64,000 nt of DNA from Camellia lanceoleosa (GCA_025200525.1 CM045758.1:60700649-60764648); one strand, 5' to 3'. Shown: positions 1 through 12,124, counted from the stretch's first letter. The notes: a model not told the origin generated them from the letters alone. Program-made: numbers and translations.

Positions 1-415
1 AAATCTCCCAATTAAATACAGCGCTAGTGATTTTGAAAGACGTCTAATATGTTATTTTGTGCATGCTGGAAAAAAGTCTCCACTAATTTAAAATGAGTTC
101 TACAAATTTAGTATTTATTTTTTCCCCTTCAGTATAGTCTCTACTTTGAATCTGTGAATTCCATTTATTAGATAGCTTATGACACTCTTTATTTATTTGT
201 ATTTCGTAGCCCTCATAAACAACTTTAAAAACCCTCAAAATTAATAAATATTATTGAAATTTATATTTAAATATGAAAGGCACTTATTCAAATCTCGCGA
301 CCTTTTTTGTTTTTTGTTTTTTTTTTTAAAGGAAAAAAGAAAAAATCTTACCCAAAAGCCCCTATAATAATGAATGTTATGAATAATCCTCAATTTCATT
401 TGCAAAATTGATGAG

Positions 416-452
416 AAAATAAATTTTACATTACAAAGTTGTAATGTAAAAA
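416..452. repeat. 37-bp repeat with perfect 13-bp inverted arms, copy 1
   Basis: The repeat contains arms TTTTACATTACAA (424-436) and TTGTAATGTAAAA (439-451) around a 2-base centre AG. An identical 37-bp copy lies at 937-973. The pair may be the ends of a small mobile element or two copies of a palindromic module. Its function is unknown. Confidence 0.6.
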
Positions 453-936
453 TAATAATAATAAGTGGCACTTTTTTATAAATCTCTTTTCACCTACTTA
501 TATTTCATTTAGTCTACATTATTTTCTTATGTTCCAATAAGTTCTATGGGTGACATAGTTACCAAAATACTCCTAATAATATTCACATTTACATTGTGAA
601 TGTTCCGTGATGTGAATGTTCATACTATCAATGTGAATATTCACATTTTAAAAAATGAATATTCACATTACCAAATTACTAACCATTCAAAAAATATTTG
701 TAAGGATAGAAATATCTATAAAATACTTAAATATGAGAATTAGGATTTGATAGATCAAATGTCTAAATAATAGAACTTATTAGAATATAAGAATATCTTA
801 TAGACTAATTGGGATACAAACACTTGAAAAATGATTTTCTAATAAATTTCCCTAATAATAAATATTACCTAAATATATATACATAAAGACCACGTATTGA
901 ATTCTTTTCCTTAAGCCTAGTGAAAATATGGATGAT

Positions 937-973
937 AAAATAAATTTTACATTACAAAGTTGTAATGTAAAAA
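937..973. repeat. 37-bp repeat with perfect 13-bp inverted arms, copy 2
   Basis: Identical to 416-452, with palindrome arms at 945-957 and 960-972. It lies 15 bases left of the end of element D, just outside its target duplication, so it belongs to the pre-insertion sequence. Confidence 0.6.
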
Positions 974-987
974 ACTATTACTTAAAT

Positions 988-3241
988 TGTAACGTCCCTG
1001 AATAATTGACATAAAATAACTGATGATTCCATCCATTAAACAATTCCAATTTGTTTAATCAAATCTTTAAATTTATATTTCATTCATGTAAGAGATTTAC
1101 AAAAAAAATGCACATGCATTACACATTCAAACGCTCCGAAGTTGAATCCATAGCATGTGCGACCATACAATAACAAGAAATAAACAATAAAGAAATGCTT
1201 CAAGGGCTACAAGTTCCGAAGCCCAACCCTAGATAAACAAAAGTGGTTAACTAACCCATACAATTTAAGCCTTGGCTTGTCAAAAGAAATCACAAAAGAA
1301 AAGAGTCTCTTGCTCCCAAAAAACTTTCAACGCCCTCAACTAGGCGGGATTACCAGATCATTTTCTGCACAAATTCACTAGGGGTGAGCACAAAGCCCAG
1401 TAAAGGTATCTTCACAAAGTATATATATAGATGCAATGTTATGCCATGCTTCAAAATCATAAACATTGTTTCTTGTAAAAAAAAAAGTGTTCAGATGCCA
1501 TGATCTTTTACAGAATTACTTAATCATTTCCATAAAATCCAAGATTTAAGACAAGGAGGTAAATACGATTTTGGCAAATCCCTAGGGTTAGTGTCTATAA
1601 GTAGGCGTATCAAGTATTACAAAATCCTACCTTATCGGCTTCTAACCAGAGGGCTTAGGCACCCACACGGGCATGGTTCTGATCTTGCACCAAGGATACT
1701 TAGGTCAATTTAATTCTCAAAGTACACCCCCTAATCGGATTTCCCACCGTATTTACCTCAAAAACATTTCAATAGAAACACTTATTTTTCTCAAACAATA
1801 TAACCATTTCCAAGGCATAGCCATAATTAAACCATATTTTGAAACTATGTAAAATGAATGAATTGAAATGCAATAATTTAGTTTCAATATACATAATTCT
1901 AAATATTTGCTCAAGGAACAAAAATATGACATTCAATATCTATATATATTTATACTCCAAAAATTCATATCAATTCTATACCCATGTGACATATAACATT
2001 CTCTCACATTCACAATCAACATTCATTTTTATTTTCACATTCTAAAGATATGCATAACATGTTATCATAATTTCTTAATAACAACTCTCATCCTTTTTAG
2101 GGGTATCTCAACAATACAACAACATGAGGAAGATTTCTTCAAATTTTCAAGGGATTTAACAACAATTTCATGGACATTTCACAAATTTCACTCTTCCCCA
2201 ACTTGCCCCAAGACCTAGGGTTTGATCAAAAGAGGATTTTTCCTTCATTTTCAAAATATTTTTCTTACATGTACCTCCAAGCGGTTTATAGTTGACAAAT
2301 AATTTATCTTTAACCAAAATCATAAGAAGAAAATCATTTCTCTAACATTTTCTAGACCCAACACTTCAAAACTCAAAACCTAAACTCAAAATCATAACAA
2401 AATGGATAAGACATGCTAAAATAATATATATAACTCAAAGAAACTCCCTACCTCAAGATTTTAGAAGAAAAGATGAAAATCTTTGAAATCAACATCGTCA
2501 AAATATGATCTGCACTATACACAATGTAGCCCTTGGTGAGCTCTTTAAAATTAAAAAGGCACTAGGGTCAAAATCTTAAAGAATATGGAGAGATCATGGA
2601 AGTATATGAGGTGGGTGGAGGGTTTCTAGAGAGAGATGAGAGAAAAGAGAATGAGAGTTAATGTAGAGAGAGAGTGAAGTGAAAAGTGATATAAAAGTGT
2701 GTAGGGGCTAAACTTTTAAGTGATTGGATATATTTTTCGGAGCAGATTGAGGACAAACTGCTAGAGCGGACAATTCTGCGTTCGAGCGATCAATTCGAAT
2801 TCTAAGATCACTCGAGTGAATAATCCTGAGCTTGAGCGAAAAATGCCAACTCCCAGAATCTCCCTCTTCCTTGCAAAAGACTGTTCAAGCGATGAAACCT
2901 TCGCTCGAACAAATAATGCACACTCTCAGAAGTTCAGACCACAAAACAAGATACTGGAAAGTCGACATTACCGCTCAAGCGATGAAAGTACCGCTCGAGC
3001 GGTCCCAACTCAGAACATACAACCACTAAATACATTTCCATCATTCCCGGAATCACTCCAACACCCAAGAATGCAAAATGACACCCCACAACACACTAGG
3101 ATGCATCTGAATAATTTTAGAGAAAATGATTGACAACAACAAAAGACTCACAAAGTTCCAAAGTAGCAAGGATGATCAAAAGAAAATGAATTTTTTTTAT
3201 TGAAATACTAAATTTATTTAAAAAGACATGGAGACATCACA
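988..3241 (-). repeat. Element D 3' LTR (full length)
   Basis: The repeat of 2,254 bp starts TGTGATGTC at 3241 on the minus strand and ends ACGTTACA at 988. Bases from about 2030 to 3241 match the right-hand copy (about 8545-8650 plus 11012-12119). At the U3 side (2762-3003) it has about eight copies of a CGCTCGAGCG-like palindrome, including a perfect 12-bp form at 2991-3002. The remainder is AT-rich and non-coding. Confidence 0.85.
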
Positions 3242-3262
3242 ACCTCCCTACCTTTGGAAATT
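3242..3262 (-). promoter_or_regulatory. Polypurine tract of element D
   Basis: Read on the minus strand, the bases directly before the 3' LTR are purine-rich (AAAGGTAGGGAGG). This is the expected position and composition of the plus-strand primer for Ty3/gypsy reverse transcription, and it confirms the minus orientation of the element. Confidence 0.65.
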
Positions 3263-3639
3263 TTTTCTCCGAAATTAAATCATTCCTCACAACAAGTGAC
3301 AATGCTCAAAACTCAACAACCATAACCACTTTCTAATCACAAAAACAACTCCCAATGGCAATAATCATGCCAATACCTTTACAATACCTATAATGACAAC
3401 AATTCAATTTCCATATCAAAAACTACAACAATAGGGTCATAAACATGGCCTCAATAACAACCGATACAGTGTTCATAAACATGATGCTAAATCAAAATTT
3501 TCAATGATTCAAAGCAACCTTCATGTTTAAAATTACAACCATTTCTATAACATGTCATTAGCACAACATTTCTCTATTTCTCAAATCAACATCAAAATAT
3601 CACAATTTTTTCAATTTAGTTAAACATCACTAAACAAAT

Positions 3640-5040
3640 TTGGGTATTTGGAGCGAACTTCTGCCTCTCGTTCCAAAGTTGCCTCCTCAACTCCTTGATG
3701 TCTCCACAACTCCTTTGCCAAGGGTATGGTCTTGCCTCTCAACACTTATTCTTGGGTATTTAAAATTTGAACCAGTTGCTCTTCGTATGAGGCATCATCA
3801 TCTACCTCCAAATCAACCCAATCAAGCACATGTGAAGGGTCGGGTTCATACTTCCTAAGCATAGAAATGTGAAACATGTCATGGACCGAAAAGCTATGGC
3901 AGTAAGGCTAAATAGTATGCCACTTTCCCAATTCGCTCTAAAATCTCAAAAGGTCCAATAACCCTTGGAGATAGTTTTTCACTTTTCCCAAACCTCATTA
4001 AACCCAGCCTCAGCGAGATTTTAAGAAAAACATGATCACCGGCCTCGAAGGATAAGGTCATCTCTTCTTATCAGCATAACTCTTTTATCAGTTTTGGGTC
4101 GTCACTAACCTCTTTCGAATGAGAGCAACATTTTCCATAGTCTCTTGAACTAATTCAAGACTCAACATCGGTGCATCACCGATCTCGACCCAACAAACTG
4201 GTGATCTACAAGGTCTTCCTTACAAGGCCTCAAACGGTGTCATCCCGATACTTATTTGATAACTATTGTTATACGTAAACTCAATCAACGGTAGGTGTCT
4301 CTACCATGACCATTTGAAATCTAGGTGACAAGCTCTAAGCATATCTTCCAAGATTTGTATAGTATGTTCGGATTGCCCATCGATTTGAGGATGATAGGCT
4401 ATGCTAAGGTCAACATAGTCCTCAATGCCTCTTGAAGGCTTTGCTACAATCGGGTAGTGAAATGAGGGTCTCTATCCAAAACTATGGTCACTGGAACCCC
4501 ATGATGTCAGACTATATCCCTAATGTACAATTCTGCCAAATAATCAACTGAGTCACCTGTGTACATAAGAATGAAATGTGTAAAACTTAGTCAACCAATC
4601 AACAATCACCCAAACAACATCGTTACTCCATTGCGTTCTCGGAGCTTCAACTATGAAATCCATGGTGACATACTCCCACTTCCACTCGACTATAGGTAAG
4701 GGTTGTAACAAACTCGCTGGTTTTTGGTGTTCGGCCTTCACTTGTTGACAAATAAGGCATCTCGAAACAAAGACATCCTATTTCATACCCCTCCACCAAA
4801 ACTGACGACTAAGATCATGATACATTTTAGTGCTTCCCGAGTGTACCGTGAGGCGTGAATGATGAAACTCCCGAAGTACTTCTGTACAAGATTTTGGCAC
4901 AAATAATTGGTCTAACTACCTCACACTCAAATTTGAGTGGATGTTCAAAGCCTTATCTTCTTTTCCATTGGAGATTCTCTCATAGATGGTCTCCACCTTG
5001 CGATCACCCTGTTGTGCTTCTAAAAAAACTAAAATCCCGG
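3640..5040 (-). pseudogene. Integrase and chromodomain-like tail of element D (degenerate)
   Basis: Integrase inserts the cDNA copy. On the minus strand the zinc-binding region is readable at about 5030-4760 (paired His in FHHSRLTVH, paired Cys in RCLICQQ), followed by the core. The first catalytic Asp is in MDF (about 4665), the second in VLDRDPHF, and the Glu context is DGQSEHTIQILEDML (about 4350). The C-terminal segment (about 3850-3640) contains the DPSHVLDW and VEEATLE motifs typical of chromodomain-type Ty3/gypsy tails. The frame changes several times and has in-frame stops (for example after GMK and after ILNTQE), so no protein is possible. The plus-strand frames at 3640-3858 and 4855-5049 are shadows of it. 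Confidence 0.8.
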
Positions 5041-5049
5041 AGATATTGA

Positions 5050-6030
5050 TTTGTGATTATGTATCAATTTTAAACAGTAAATAACAATCCCAATCAAACA
5101 ATCAAGATAAATTGACACAATGATTTTACGTAAAAAAACCACAATTAGAATGCCTCCAATTATGATAAAAAAAAAAAATCACGGGCAAAAGTCACAAAAC
5201 AATTTACTAAGAAAACATAAAGGAATTATACAAGTGTACTCTCAATTACCTAGCAATCCACGCCCAAATCCAACCATTCCCTATGTGCCTCTTCTAGCCC
5301 CGTCTCCACCTCGAAATTGTCTTGTACAACGTGGAATCTACAACGCCAATGTCGAATCCACCACAATGAGCCACTACAGAATCCACCAAAGCTTTAGACC
5401 CAAATTCTCTGGAATCCACCGAAGAACAACTCTCTCTTTTGTGAATAAAACAAAACAAACAAACCCTTTGATATAATCCACTCAATTCATGATTAAACTC
5501 TCGCAAATATCAAAGGAAACAAGCAAAGAAGCTCTAGATGAAAACCCTAATGCCCAAGAAGAAGATTTGGAAGCCGTAAACCTAAAATCGGACTGAAACA
5601 CATATTTATAGAAAACAGGGCCGCGATTTCCGCTCAAGCGTAAGAATGGCCGCTCAAGCAGAAAAAAATAACTCCTAGTACTTTTGCAAGCGAGTGAAAC
5701 TCTTGAAAGGTCGCGATCTCCACTCGAGCACAAGAATGGCCGCTCGAGCAGAAACATAACTTCGATTACAAAATTGCTTTTTGCTTCAAGGGTCTTGCCG
5801 CTTCCCACTTTGGCACCGCCGGACTGCCAAGGGCAAGGCCCCTAGACCCATGATTGACCGAGCCCCAACAAAGTCAGCGAAGTGGCAAACATGATAGGAT
5901 TAAGATCACAAACTCCTCTGCATAGGTACAATTCGGGTTGGATTCACATCTAAAACTCATAGCCTTACTGAAATAAAAGATCGAATACAATTACAACTAA
6001 AAAGAGTTTCATCAAACGAAATTGCCAAGA
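5050..6030 (-). mobile_element. Promoter-bearing insertion inside element D pol
   Basis: Pol similarity stops near 6030 and resumes near 5040. The intervening stretch of nearly 1 kb lacks pol motifs. On the minus strand it has copies of the CGCTCAAGCG / CGCTCGAGC motif (5630-5752) followed by a TATA-like TATAAATA (complement of 5603-5610). This is the layout of an LTR U3. It is probably a truncated LTR or solo-LTR fragment of a family related to D. I could not find a target duplication, and the ends are approximate. Confidence 0.4.
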
Positions 6031-6049
6031 GTAAAAACCTAACAGCTTC

Positions 6050-7560
6050 TATACCCTTATTAGCCAAGGTGGTTTGTGCAATTAAATTAAACAATGTAGC
6101 ACCCTCACTAGACTCACCAAGATGCAAGTCAAATTCAGTGATGTCCCCCAACATATCCTATTTCCTGATAGCTATACGCGCTACACTACTCATAGATTTT
6201 TGGCTCAAGACATTGGCCACAACATTGGCCTTTTTGAGATGATAATGCAACTCAAAATCATAATCTTCTATAAACTTCATCTATCTCCACTGGTGGAAAT
6301 TCAAATCATTTTGGGAAAACAAGAAATTTAGGCTCTTGTAGTAAGAAAAGATGTCAAATTTCTCACCATATAAATAATGCCTCCAAATTTTCAAGACAAA
6401 AATCACAGTTGCTAATTCTAAGTCATGAGTGGAGTAGTTTTTTTCGTGGGTTTTTAATTGTTGTGAACCATAAGCTACAAATTTCTCTTATTGCATCAAC
6501 ACACACCCAAGCCTATTTTGGGACACATCATAATACACGGTATATCCCAAACCCCTTTTCAAAATTATCTAAACTGGAGCGGTAGTCAACCTAGTCTTAA
6601 GTTCTTGAAATGACTTCTCACAAGTCTTGTTCCACACAAATTTGATATCTTTTCTAGTCAACCTAGTTAATAGTGCAGCTAATCTAGAGAAGTCTCTCAC
6701 AAAATGGCGGTAATTCCTGACTAACCCTAAAAAACTTCAGATTTCAAAAGCATTTTAGGCTGTTCCCAATTCTGTACGGCGTCTATCTTGGAGGAATCAA
6801 CAGTGACCCATTCCCTTGACACAACATGACCAAAAAACTTTACATCCGTTAGCCAAAACTCGCACTTCTCAAACTTGACTTACAATTTATGCAGTCTTAG
6901 AAAGTCAGGTACAATCCGCAAGTGTTCATTATTTTCCTCCTCAAATGGTAAATATATCAAAATGTCATCCACAAAGATAACCATAAAACGATCTAGGAAC
7001 TCTGGGAAGGCTCAATTTATCAAGTCAATGAATCAAGCCGGTGTGTTAGTTAAACCAAAGGGCATGACTAGGAACTTATAATGGCTGTAATACATGCGAA
7101 AGGCCATTTTCTGGATATCCTCCTCTTTAACTCTCAATTGATGGTACCCCGATGTCAAATCTATCTTCGAAAAACAATGAGACCCTTTAAGATGGTCAAA
7201 TAAATCATCTATACAGGGTAGAGGATACTTGTTCTTAACCGTGACTCGATTTAACTTGCCGTAATCAATACACAACCGAAATGACCCATTATTATTCTTT
7301 GCAAAAAGGGTCGACGCTCCCTAGGAGATGTGCTAGGGAAAATGAAGCTCGTGTCTAAAATTCTTGGAGTTGAATCTTCAACTCATGCAACTTAGCAGGT
7401 GTAAACCTATATGGAACCATGGAAATCAGTGTCATGCCAGGCACTAAGTAAATAGAGAATTCGGTCTCTTTGTGGGGTGGTAAATCGGTAATATCTTCAG
7501 GGAAAACATCAGAGTATTCATAAACTACCCTCGGCAAGTTGACTCGGAGCATGCGACTCT
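6050..7560 (-). pseudogene. Reverse transcriptase-RNase H of element D (degenerate)
   Basis: RT copies the element RNA and RNase H removes the RNA strand. On the minus strand the RT entry motif region lies at about 7560-7355 (YEYSDVFPEDITDLPP). The palm follows at 7275-7033 ([19 protein letters not shown], then [11 protein letters not shown] and [10 protein letters not shown]). The catalytic box FVDD is encoded by the complement of 6964-6975, in a different frame. RNase H remnants run from about 6560 to 6150, ending in ANVVANVLSQKS. Frameshifts separate these blocks and stops are frequent. The palm block is well conserved, which places the element confidently in Ty3/gypsy. Confidence 0.85.
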
Positions 7561-7599
7561 CATTGGTGAAAGAAATGGCAAAAAGAAAGCTTAGTCTTC

Positions 7600-7960
7600 C
7601 CCAATGTATCATGGCCCAGAAATATGACAACCAATCTATCCCCAATATAACATCAAAAATGTGCATGTATAAGAGGATGAAATCAAAAGAGAGTGGTGAT
7701 CCGTGACCTCGATCTCACAAGAATGACAAACTTGTCCTAATACAACTCTAGCCTCGACCGGTGATTCAACCCACAATGAAGATTCTAACTGATCAATCTT
7801 TAATCCCAAGGCAGAAACAAAAGCAGTAGACATAAATGAATGTGATGTACCCGTATTAATCAACACACTGGCCAAAGAGTTAAAAACAACAAAATTACCT
7901 CTCATAATGGAGGATCCTAATGACTCCTCTGATGTGATAACAACATACACACACCCCTAC
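7600..7960 (-). pseudogene. Aspartic protease of element D (active site altered)
   Basis: The retropepsin-like protease would mature the polyprotein. The minus strand shows the hydrophobic run VFNSLASVLI followed by NTGTSHSFMS, where family members have DTG or DSG. The catalytic Asp is therefore Asn (codon AAT, about 7848-7860). The flap and C-terminal block ends in VILGIDWL near 7640, adjoining the RT linker in an overlapping frame. The loss fits a GAT-to-AAT transition. This is non-functional. Confidence 0.7.
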
Positions 7961-8089
7961 GGCCTCTGGTCAACTTGCTCATCTCTTAGAGCATAGGCTT
8001 GCTACACTGATTAAGTCGAAGTGGCTTCCTGAATAACTTGTGAGGTTTGGACTGAATGAGTCTGCTAACGAGTCTGAGTTTGCCTTGAC

Positions 8090-8470
8090 CCTGATGCACT
8101 AGATGCGCCTCCTAATTGTGGACATGCTCTCCTTATATGCTCGACTAACCACACTGAAAATATATAGGTCATTGTCCTCGACTCTAGGACCGACTAAGGA
8201 ATTGATTAGGTGGTGGTGGTGGCAGTATCTAATGTCTTCCTTTCTTTTGTGGACAAGCATTGGCCTTGTGACCTGGTTGGCCACACTTAAAATAAGTAAC
8301 TCCACATTGAGTGCTCCTCCTTGTGCCAGCACTAGGCAAAGAGAAAGTGGATCTAGTCTACTTTGATTAGGACTGTGATAAAATAGGGCCCTTGTGCTTT
8401 TTACTAGCCCTGAAGTCCCCTTGTGACTCATGTCCCCTAGATCTCGAACCTCATATTCTCTTCTTCTTGG
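8090..8470 (-). pseudogene. Gag C-terminus with CCHC zinc knuckle of element D (degenerate)
   Basis: Gag packages the element RNA. On the minus strand at about 8297-8252 a retroviral-type knuckle is readable as YFKCGQPGHKANAC. The expected first Cys of C-x2-C-x4-H-x4-C is Tyr (TGT to TAT), and the other three ligands are present. The upstream part of gag is missing because the element lost this end together with part of its 5' LTR. The plus-strand frame at 8103-8366 is a shadow. Confidence 0.65.
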
Positions 8471-8650
8471 CCTGCACCGTTATCTCTACATGTGCCGTCG
8501 TCTCCCCAAGTTAGTTATAGTTCCAAATCATATTCTTGGCAACTTTCAACAAGATTCATTTTAAACATATCCATAACATGTTATCATAATTTCTCAACAA
8601 CAACTCTCAACACTTTCAGGGGTATCTCAACAACACAACAACATAAGAAA

Positions 8651-9166
8651 TATAGTGATTCTGGTTTAGACCTAACCCATTTGATATTTTGGATCCAGGT
8701 TTCATCGTCTTACATGCGATTCAAGTCTTGTTTCTCATTTTCCTTATTGAGTTTGGTCATTGGAGTGTCAAGGTTGTGTTTGGAACAGGTTGGGAGTTAG
8801 TTTTGCAAAACTGTTGTTGCCCAGATTTTGACTCTTACGCTCCAGCGGTCTTTGTGAACTCTCAGTACTTTTGTAGTCCTGCAAAACTACTAGGAGTGTG
8901 CATTCTTCGCTCGAGCGGTGTTTCTTGCGCTTAAATGGTATCACACTCGAACGTGACTTATTGTGCTCGAATGGTGGTTCTCTGTCTGTAAAACTACTAG
9001 GAGTTTGTATTTTACGCTCGAGCAACAACTTCTTGTGCTCGAGTGGTAATATCTTTTGTGTCTAGACGCTCGAGCGTCACTTCTTGCACTCGAGCGGTCT
9101 ACGTGTGTATCAAACTTAAAAGTCACTTTTTACATCACTTTTTCATCTTTCTCTCTAGTTAAGACC

Positions 9167-9202
<36 letters not shown>

Positions 9203-11011
9203 AAAACTCACAATCTCTCTACAAATCTACTTAGATCCGTCGATCTTTTCACTCGTGTCCCTTTGTTAAAAAGGTAGAGCTCAGCGAGGGCTTCGTTCTA
9301 ATTGAAGCAAAGTTAGTTTTTGGCATCTTCGAGTTTTTAACACTCTCTCTCTTCTTTAAGAACTTGAGGTAGGGATACTTTTCACACTTTTTATGAGTTT
9401 TAACTTAGTTATTTGTCATTTTTATTATTGGGATTTTTGGAAGATTTGGAAAAATATAGGGTTTTGTGTAAAAACCAAAAAAGGGGTTTTTCAAATAGAT
9501 CCTTGAAAATGATTTTGATATGGAAAATAATACTGAGTTGGGAATAAATAGTTGATTTTGATATTTGGGATTGATTTTGAAAAGGAAAGGGATTTTCCCC
9601 TAAATGCCTCAAATGTTGATTTTACATAAATTATGAGATTGATATTGGAATTGTGAAATTGGATTGATGTTGATAGGGATGGTGGAGTTAGATATGTATT
9701 ATCACTCACCTCTTGAAAATTTGGAAAGTTTATCTTTATTGATAATTGTTTATCTGTCTATAAATATATGTTTTGGACTATCGGTGGAAGATAACTATAA
9801 GTGTTGTAGAAATTGCATGTGAATTAGGAGAATTGAAATATATTTTATCATTCATTTGCATTGAGCATTATCTCATGCTTATATGTTGGAAATGTTGCTG
9901 TTTTGAGAAAATGGGTGAATCTGGGAAATGAGTTGTTGTTACATCAAACAAGTTTCCAAGGTGAAAGTCCCGAAAACCATGCGTATACATGGGTACTGAT
10001 CCCGTGGACGAAATTTTCGTGAAATGGCAATAGTAGTGCTTGTATAGCCTACGTTTACATGGGTCTCGATTTATGGTTTCCCTCGGACAAAATTTTTGAA
10101 AAAGGTTATGTTGTTTTGAAATTCCTAGAGTGTAATTCACTGTCCCATTTTCTATTGTAAAAGAAATGATTTATCAACCATGATATTAACTTGGCATTGC
10201 ATGATTTTGGAAAGAGATGTAAATGGTGTTTTTGGTTTGCTTTTGAGAAAGTGATTTTCAAAAAAAAAAAATTGGGGAGAGTTTAGAAAAAATTTTGGTT
10301 TGTTTAGTTGTAGATTTTGAAAGTAGTTTTGAAATTTGAAAGTTTGGGATGATTTGATATTTTGTTGTAATTGAGTAGATACGTATGAGAGAAAAAGTGA
10401 TTGAATGATATGTAAGAGAGAGAAAGTAATTTTGGAATTTTTTTTGAGAAAAATCACAAACCAAACAAAATTTTGGAAAAAAATTTCAAAAACAACTCTC
10501 CCAAAAGCAAACCAAACAAGCCCAAAATGTTTTGGCACGAGCATTACATATGCATTCACCTTATAGCTTTGTTAAGATTCATATACTGTGCTGAATTATT
10601 TCTACTGGGCTTTGGCTCATCCTACGTGGGAAAAACTTTTCAAGTGCTGATGATATGCCTCCACCAAGGTAATAGCTTGGAGCAAGAGTTTCTTTTGTGT
10701 ATTTACTGTATTTATTTTTGTACAAGCCAAGGGCTTTAACTGTATTGGACTTAAGTCCACTTTTGTTGTAACCAAGCACTGTCTTAGAAATTTGTAAGCC
10801 TTTAGGGTATTCATTTATCTATTTTACTTTCATACCTTAATTCTTGTTGTAACATATGCTATAGATTCAGGATTAGACTTGTGAATTTATACTTGCATAT
10901 GTCACTCTCTTGTAAAAGTAATATGGATAAATGACACATAACTATTTCATCATGTGCTGTTATGTAATTCATAGTGTGGATGGTTTATAGCAATTATTTC
11001 GGGGCATTACA
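8651..11011 (+). mobile_element. Solo LTR nested in element D
   Basis: 2,361 bp flanked by AGAAA at 8646-8650 and 11012-11016. The right end is GGGGCATTACA and the left end is TATAGTGATTC rather than TG. Comparison with the uninterrupted left LTR of D near 2150 shows the pre-insertion site. The element has the CGCTCGAGCG-type array at 8839-9096 (perfect 14-bp palindrome at 9065-9078), then a CT microsatellite, then AT-rich sequence. It has no coding capacity and no second LTR. It looks like a relative of the D LTR in the opposite orientation. Confidence 0.75.
9175..9202 (+). repeat. (CT)14 microsatellite
   Basis: An uninterrupted CT run inside the nested solo LTR, about 80 bases after its palindromic array. 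CT-rich leaders of this kind are common near LTR transcription starts in plants. The short frames across it are artefacts. Confidence 0.85.
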
Positions 11012-11535
11012 AGAAATATTTCTTTAATTTATTAAGGGATTTAACAACAATTTCAAGGATATTTCACAAATTTCACTCTTATGCAACTTGCACCAAAATC
11101 TAGGGTTTGATCAAAAGAGGGGTTTTCCTTCATTTTAAAAATATTTTTCTGCATATACCTCTAAGTGGTTCATAGTTCACAAATAATTTATCCTTAACCA
11201 AAATCATTTCTCTACCATTTTCTAGACCCAATACTTCAAAACTCAAAACCCAAACTCGAAATCATAGCAAAATGGACAAGATATGCTAAAATCATATATA
11301 TAACTTAAAGAAACTTCCTACCACAAGATTTGAGAAGAAAAGATGAAAATCTTCAAAATCAATGGCATCCAAATATGATCTCCACTGTACACAACGTATC
11401 CCTTGATGAGCTCTCCAAAATTAAAGAAGGCACTAAGGTCAAAATCTCAAAGAATATGAAGAGATCAAGGAAGTAAATGAGGTGGGTGGAGGGTTTTTAG
11501 AAAGAGATGAAAGAAAAGATAGTGAGAGTTAATGT

Positions 11536-11561
11536 AGAGAGAGAGAGAGAGAGAGAGAGAG
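11536..11561 (+). repeat. (AG)n microsatellite in the right LTR of D
   Basis: An AG run. The corresponding site in the left LTR (near 2665) is much shorter, so the tract expanded in one LTR after insertion. Confidence 0.8.
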
Positions 11562-12124
11562 TGAGTGAGTGAAGTGAAAAATAAAATAAAAGTGTATAAA
11601 GGTTTAACTTTTAAGTGATTGGACATATTTTTCAGAGCAGACAGCGGATAGACATCTTGAGCGAACAATCCTGCACTTGAGCGATCAAATCAAATTGTAA
11701 GACCCCTCAAGCAAATAATTCTGAGCTCGAGCGAAAAATGCCAACTTCCAGAATCTCTTTTCTCCCTACTAAAGACCGCTTGAGCGATGAAACCTTCGCT
11801 CGAGCGAATAATACACTCCCCGAAGTTTAGATTGCAAAAGAGATACTGGAAGGTCGACGTTATCGCTTGAGCGATCCCAACTTAAAACAGAGGCATTAGC
11901 CACCTAAATGCATTTCCACCATTCCCGGAATCTCTCCAACACCCAAGAATGCAAAATGACACCCTAGAACACACTAGGATGCATCTGAATAATTTTAGAG
12001 AAAATAATTGACAACAACCAAGGACTCACAAAGTTCCAAAGTGGCAAGGATGATCAAAAGAAAATAAATTTTTTTTATTGAAATACTAAATTTATTTAAA
12101 AAGACATAGGGACATCACATAAAT

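Larger units (their letters stand above)
1..987. other. AT-rich non-coding flank
   Basis: No coding region can be supported here. The stretch is strongly AT-rich, with a T-rich run near 303-328, several imperfect palindromes built on ATTCACATT near 580-665, and two copies of a 37-bp repeat described separately. It ends at the 5-bp target duplication TAAAT (983-987) of the adjacent retroelement. It is the sequence into which element D inserted. Confidence 0.6.
988..12119 (-). mobile_element. Element D: decayed Ty3/gypsy chromovirus-type LTR retrotransposon
   Basis: A minus-strand element bounded by TAAAT at 983-987 and again at 12120-12124. Its LTR runs TGTGATGTC...ACGTTACA on the coding strand. 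From right to left it holds a truncated 5' LTR (about 8545-12119, interrupted), a gag zinc knuckle, protease, RT, RNase H, integrase with a chromodomain-like tail, a PPT and the full 3' LTR (988-3241). The domain order PR-RT-RH-INT and the tail motifs fit the Tekay/Del-like chromovirus branch. About 1 kb of the 5' LTR, any primer-binding site and the start of gag are deleted. Stops and frameshifts occur throughout, so it cannot be autonomous. Nested in it are a solo LTR (8651-11011) and an insert at about 5050-6030. Confidence 0.88.
8545..12119 (-). repeat. Element D 5' LTR, truncated and interrupted
   Basis: The sequence from about 8545 to 8650, continued at 11012-12119, matches left-LTR bases of about 2030-3241. 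It ends GACATCACA followed by the target duplication TAAAT. Roughly 1,050 bp corresponding to 988-2030 are absent, so the LTR joins gag directly. The palindromic CGCTCGAGCG-like array recurs at 11648-11872, and a GA microsatellite lies at 11536-11561. A solo LTR interrupts it at 8651-11011. Confidence 0.8.

Noticed and set aside
5120..5808. Frames at 5120-5476 (+) and 5482-5808 (-)
   Set aside because: Lie in the promoter-bearing insert; repeats of the palindrome motif give LLERPFL-type peptides; no family recognised.
8103..8366. Plus-strand 87-codon frame
   Set aside because: Shadow of the minus-strand gag zinc-knuckle region.
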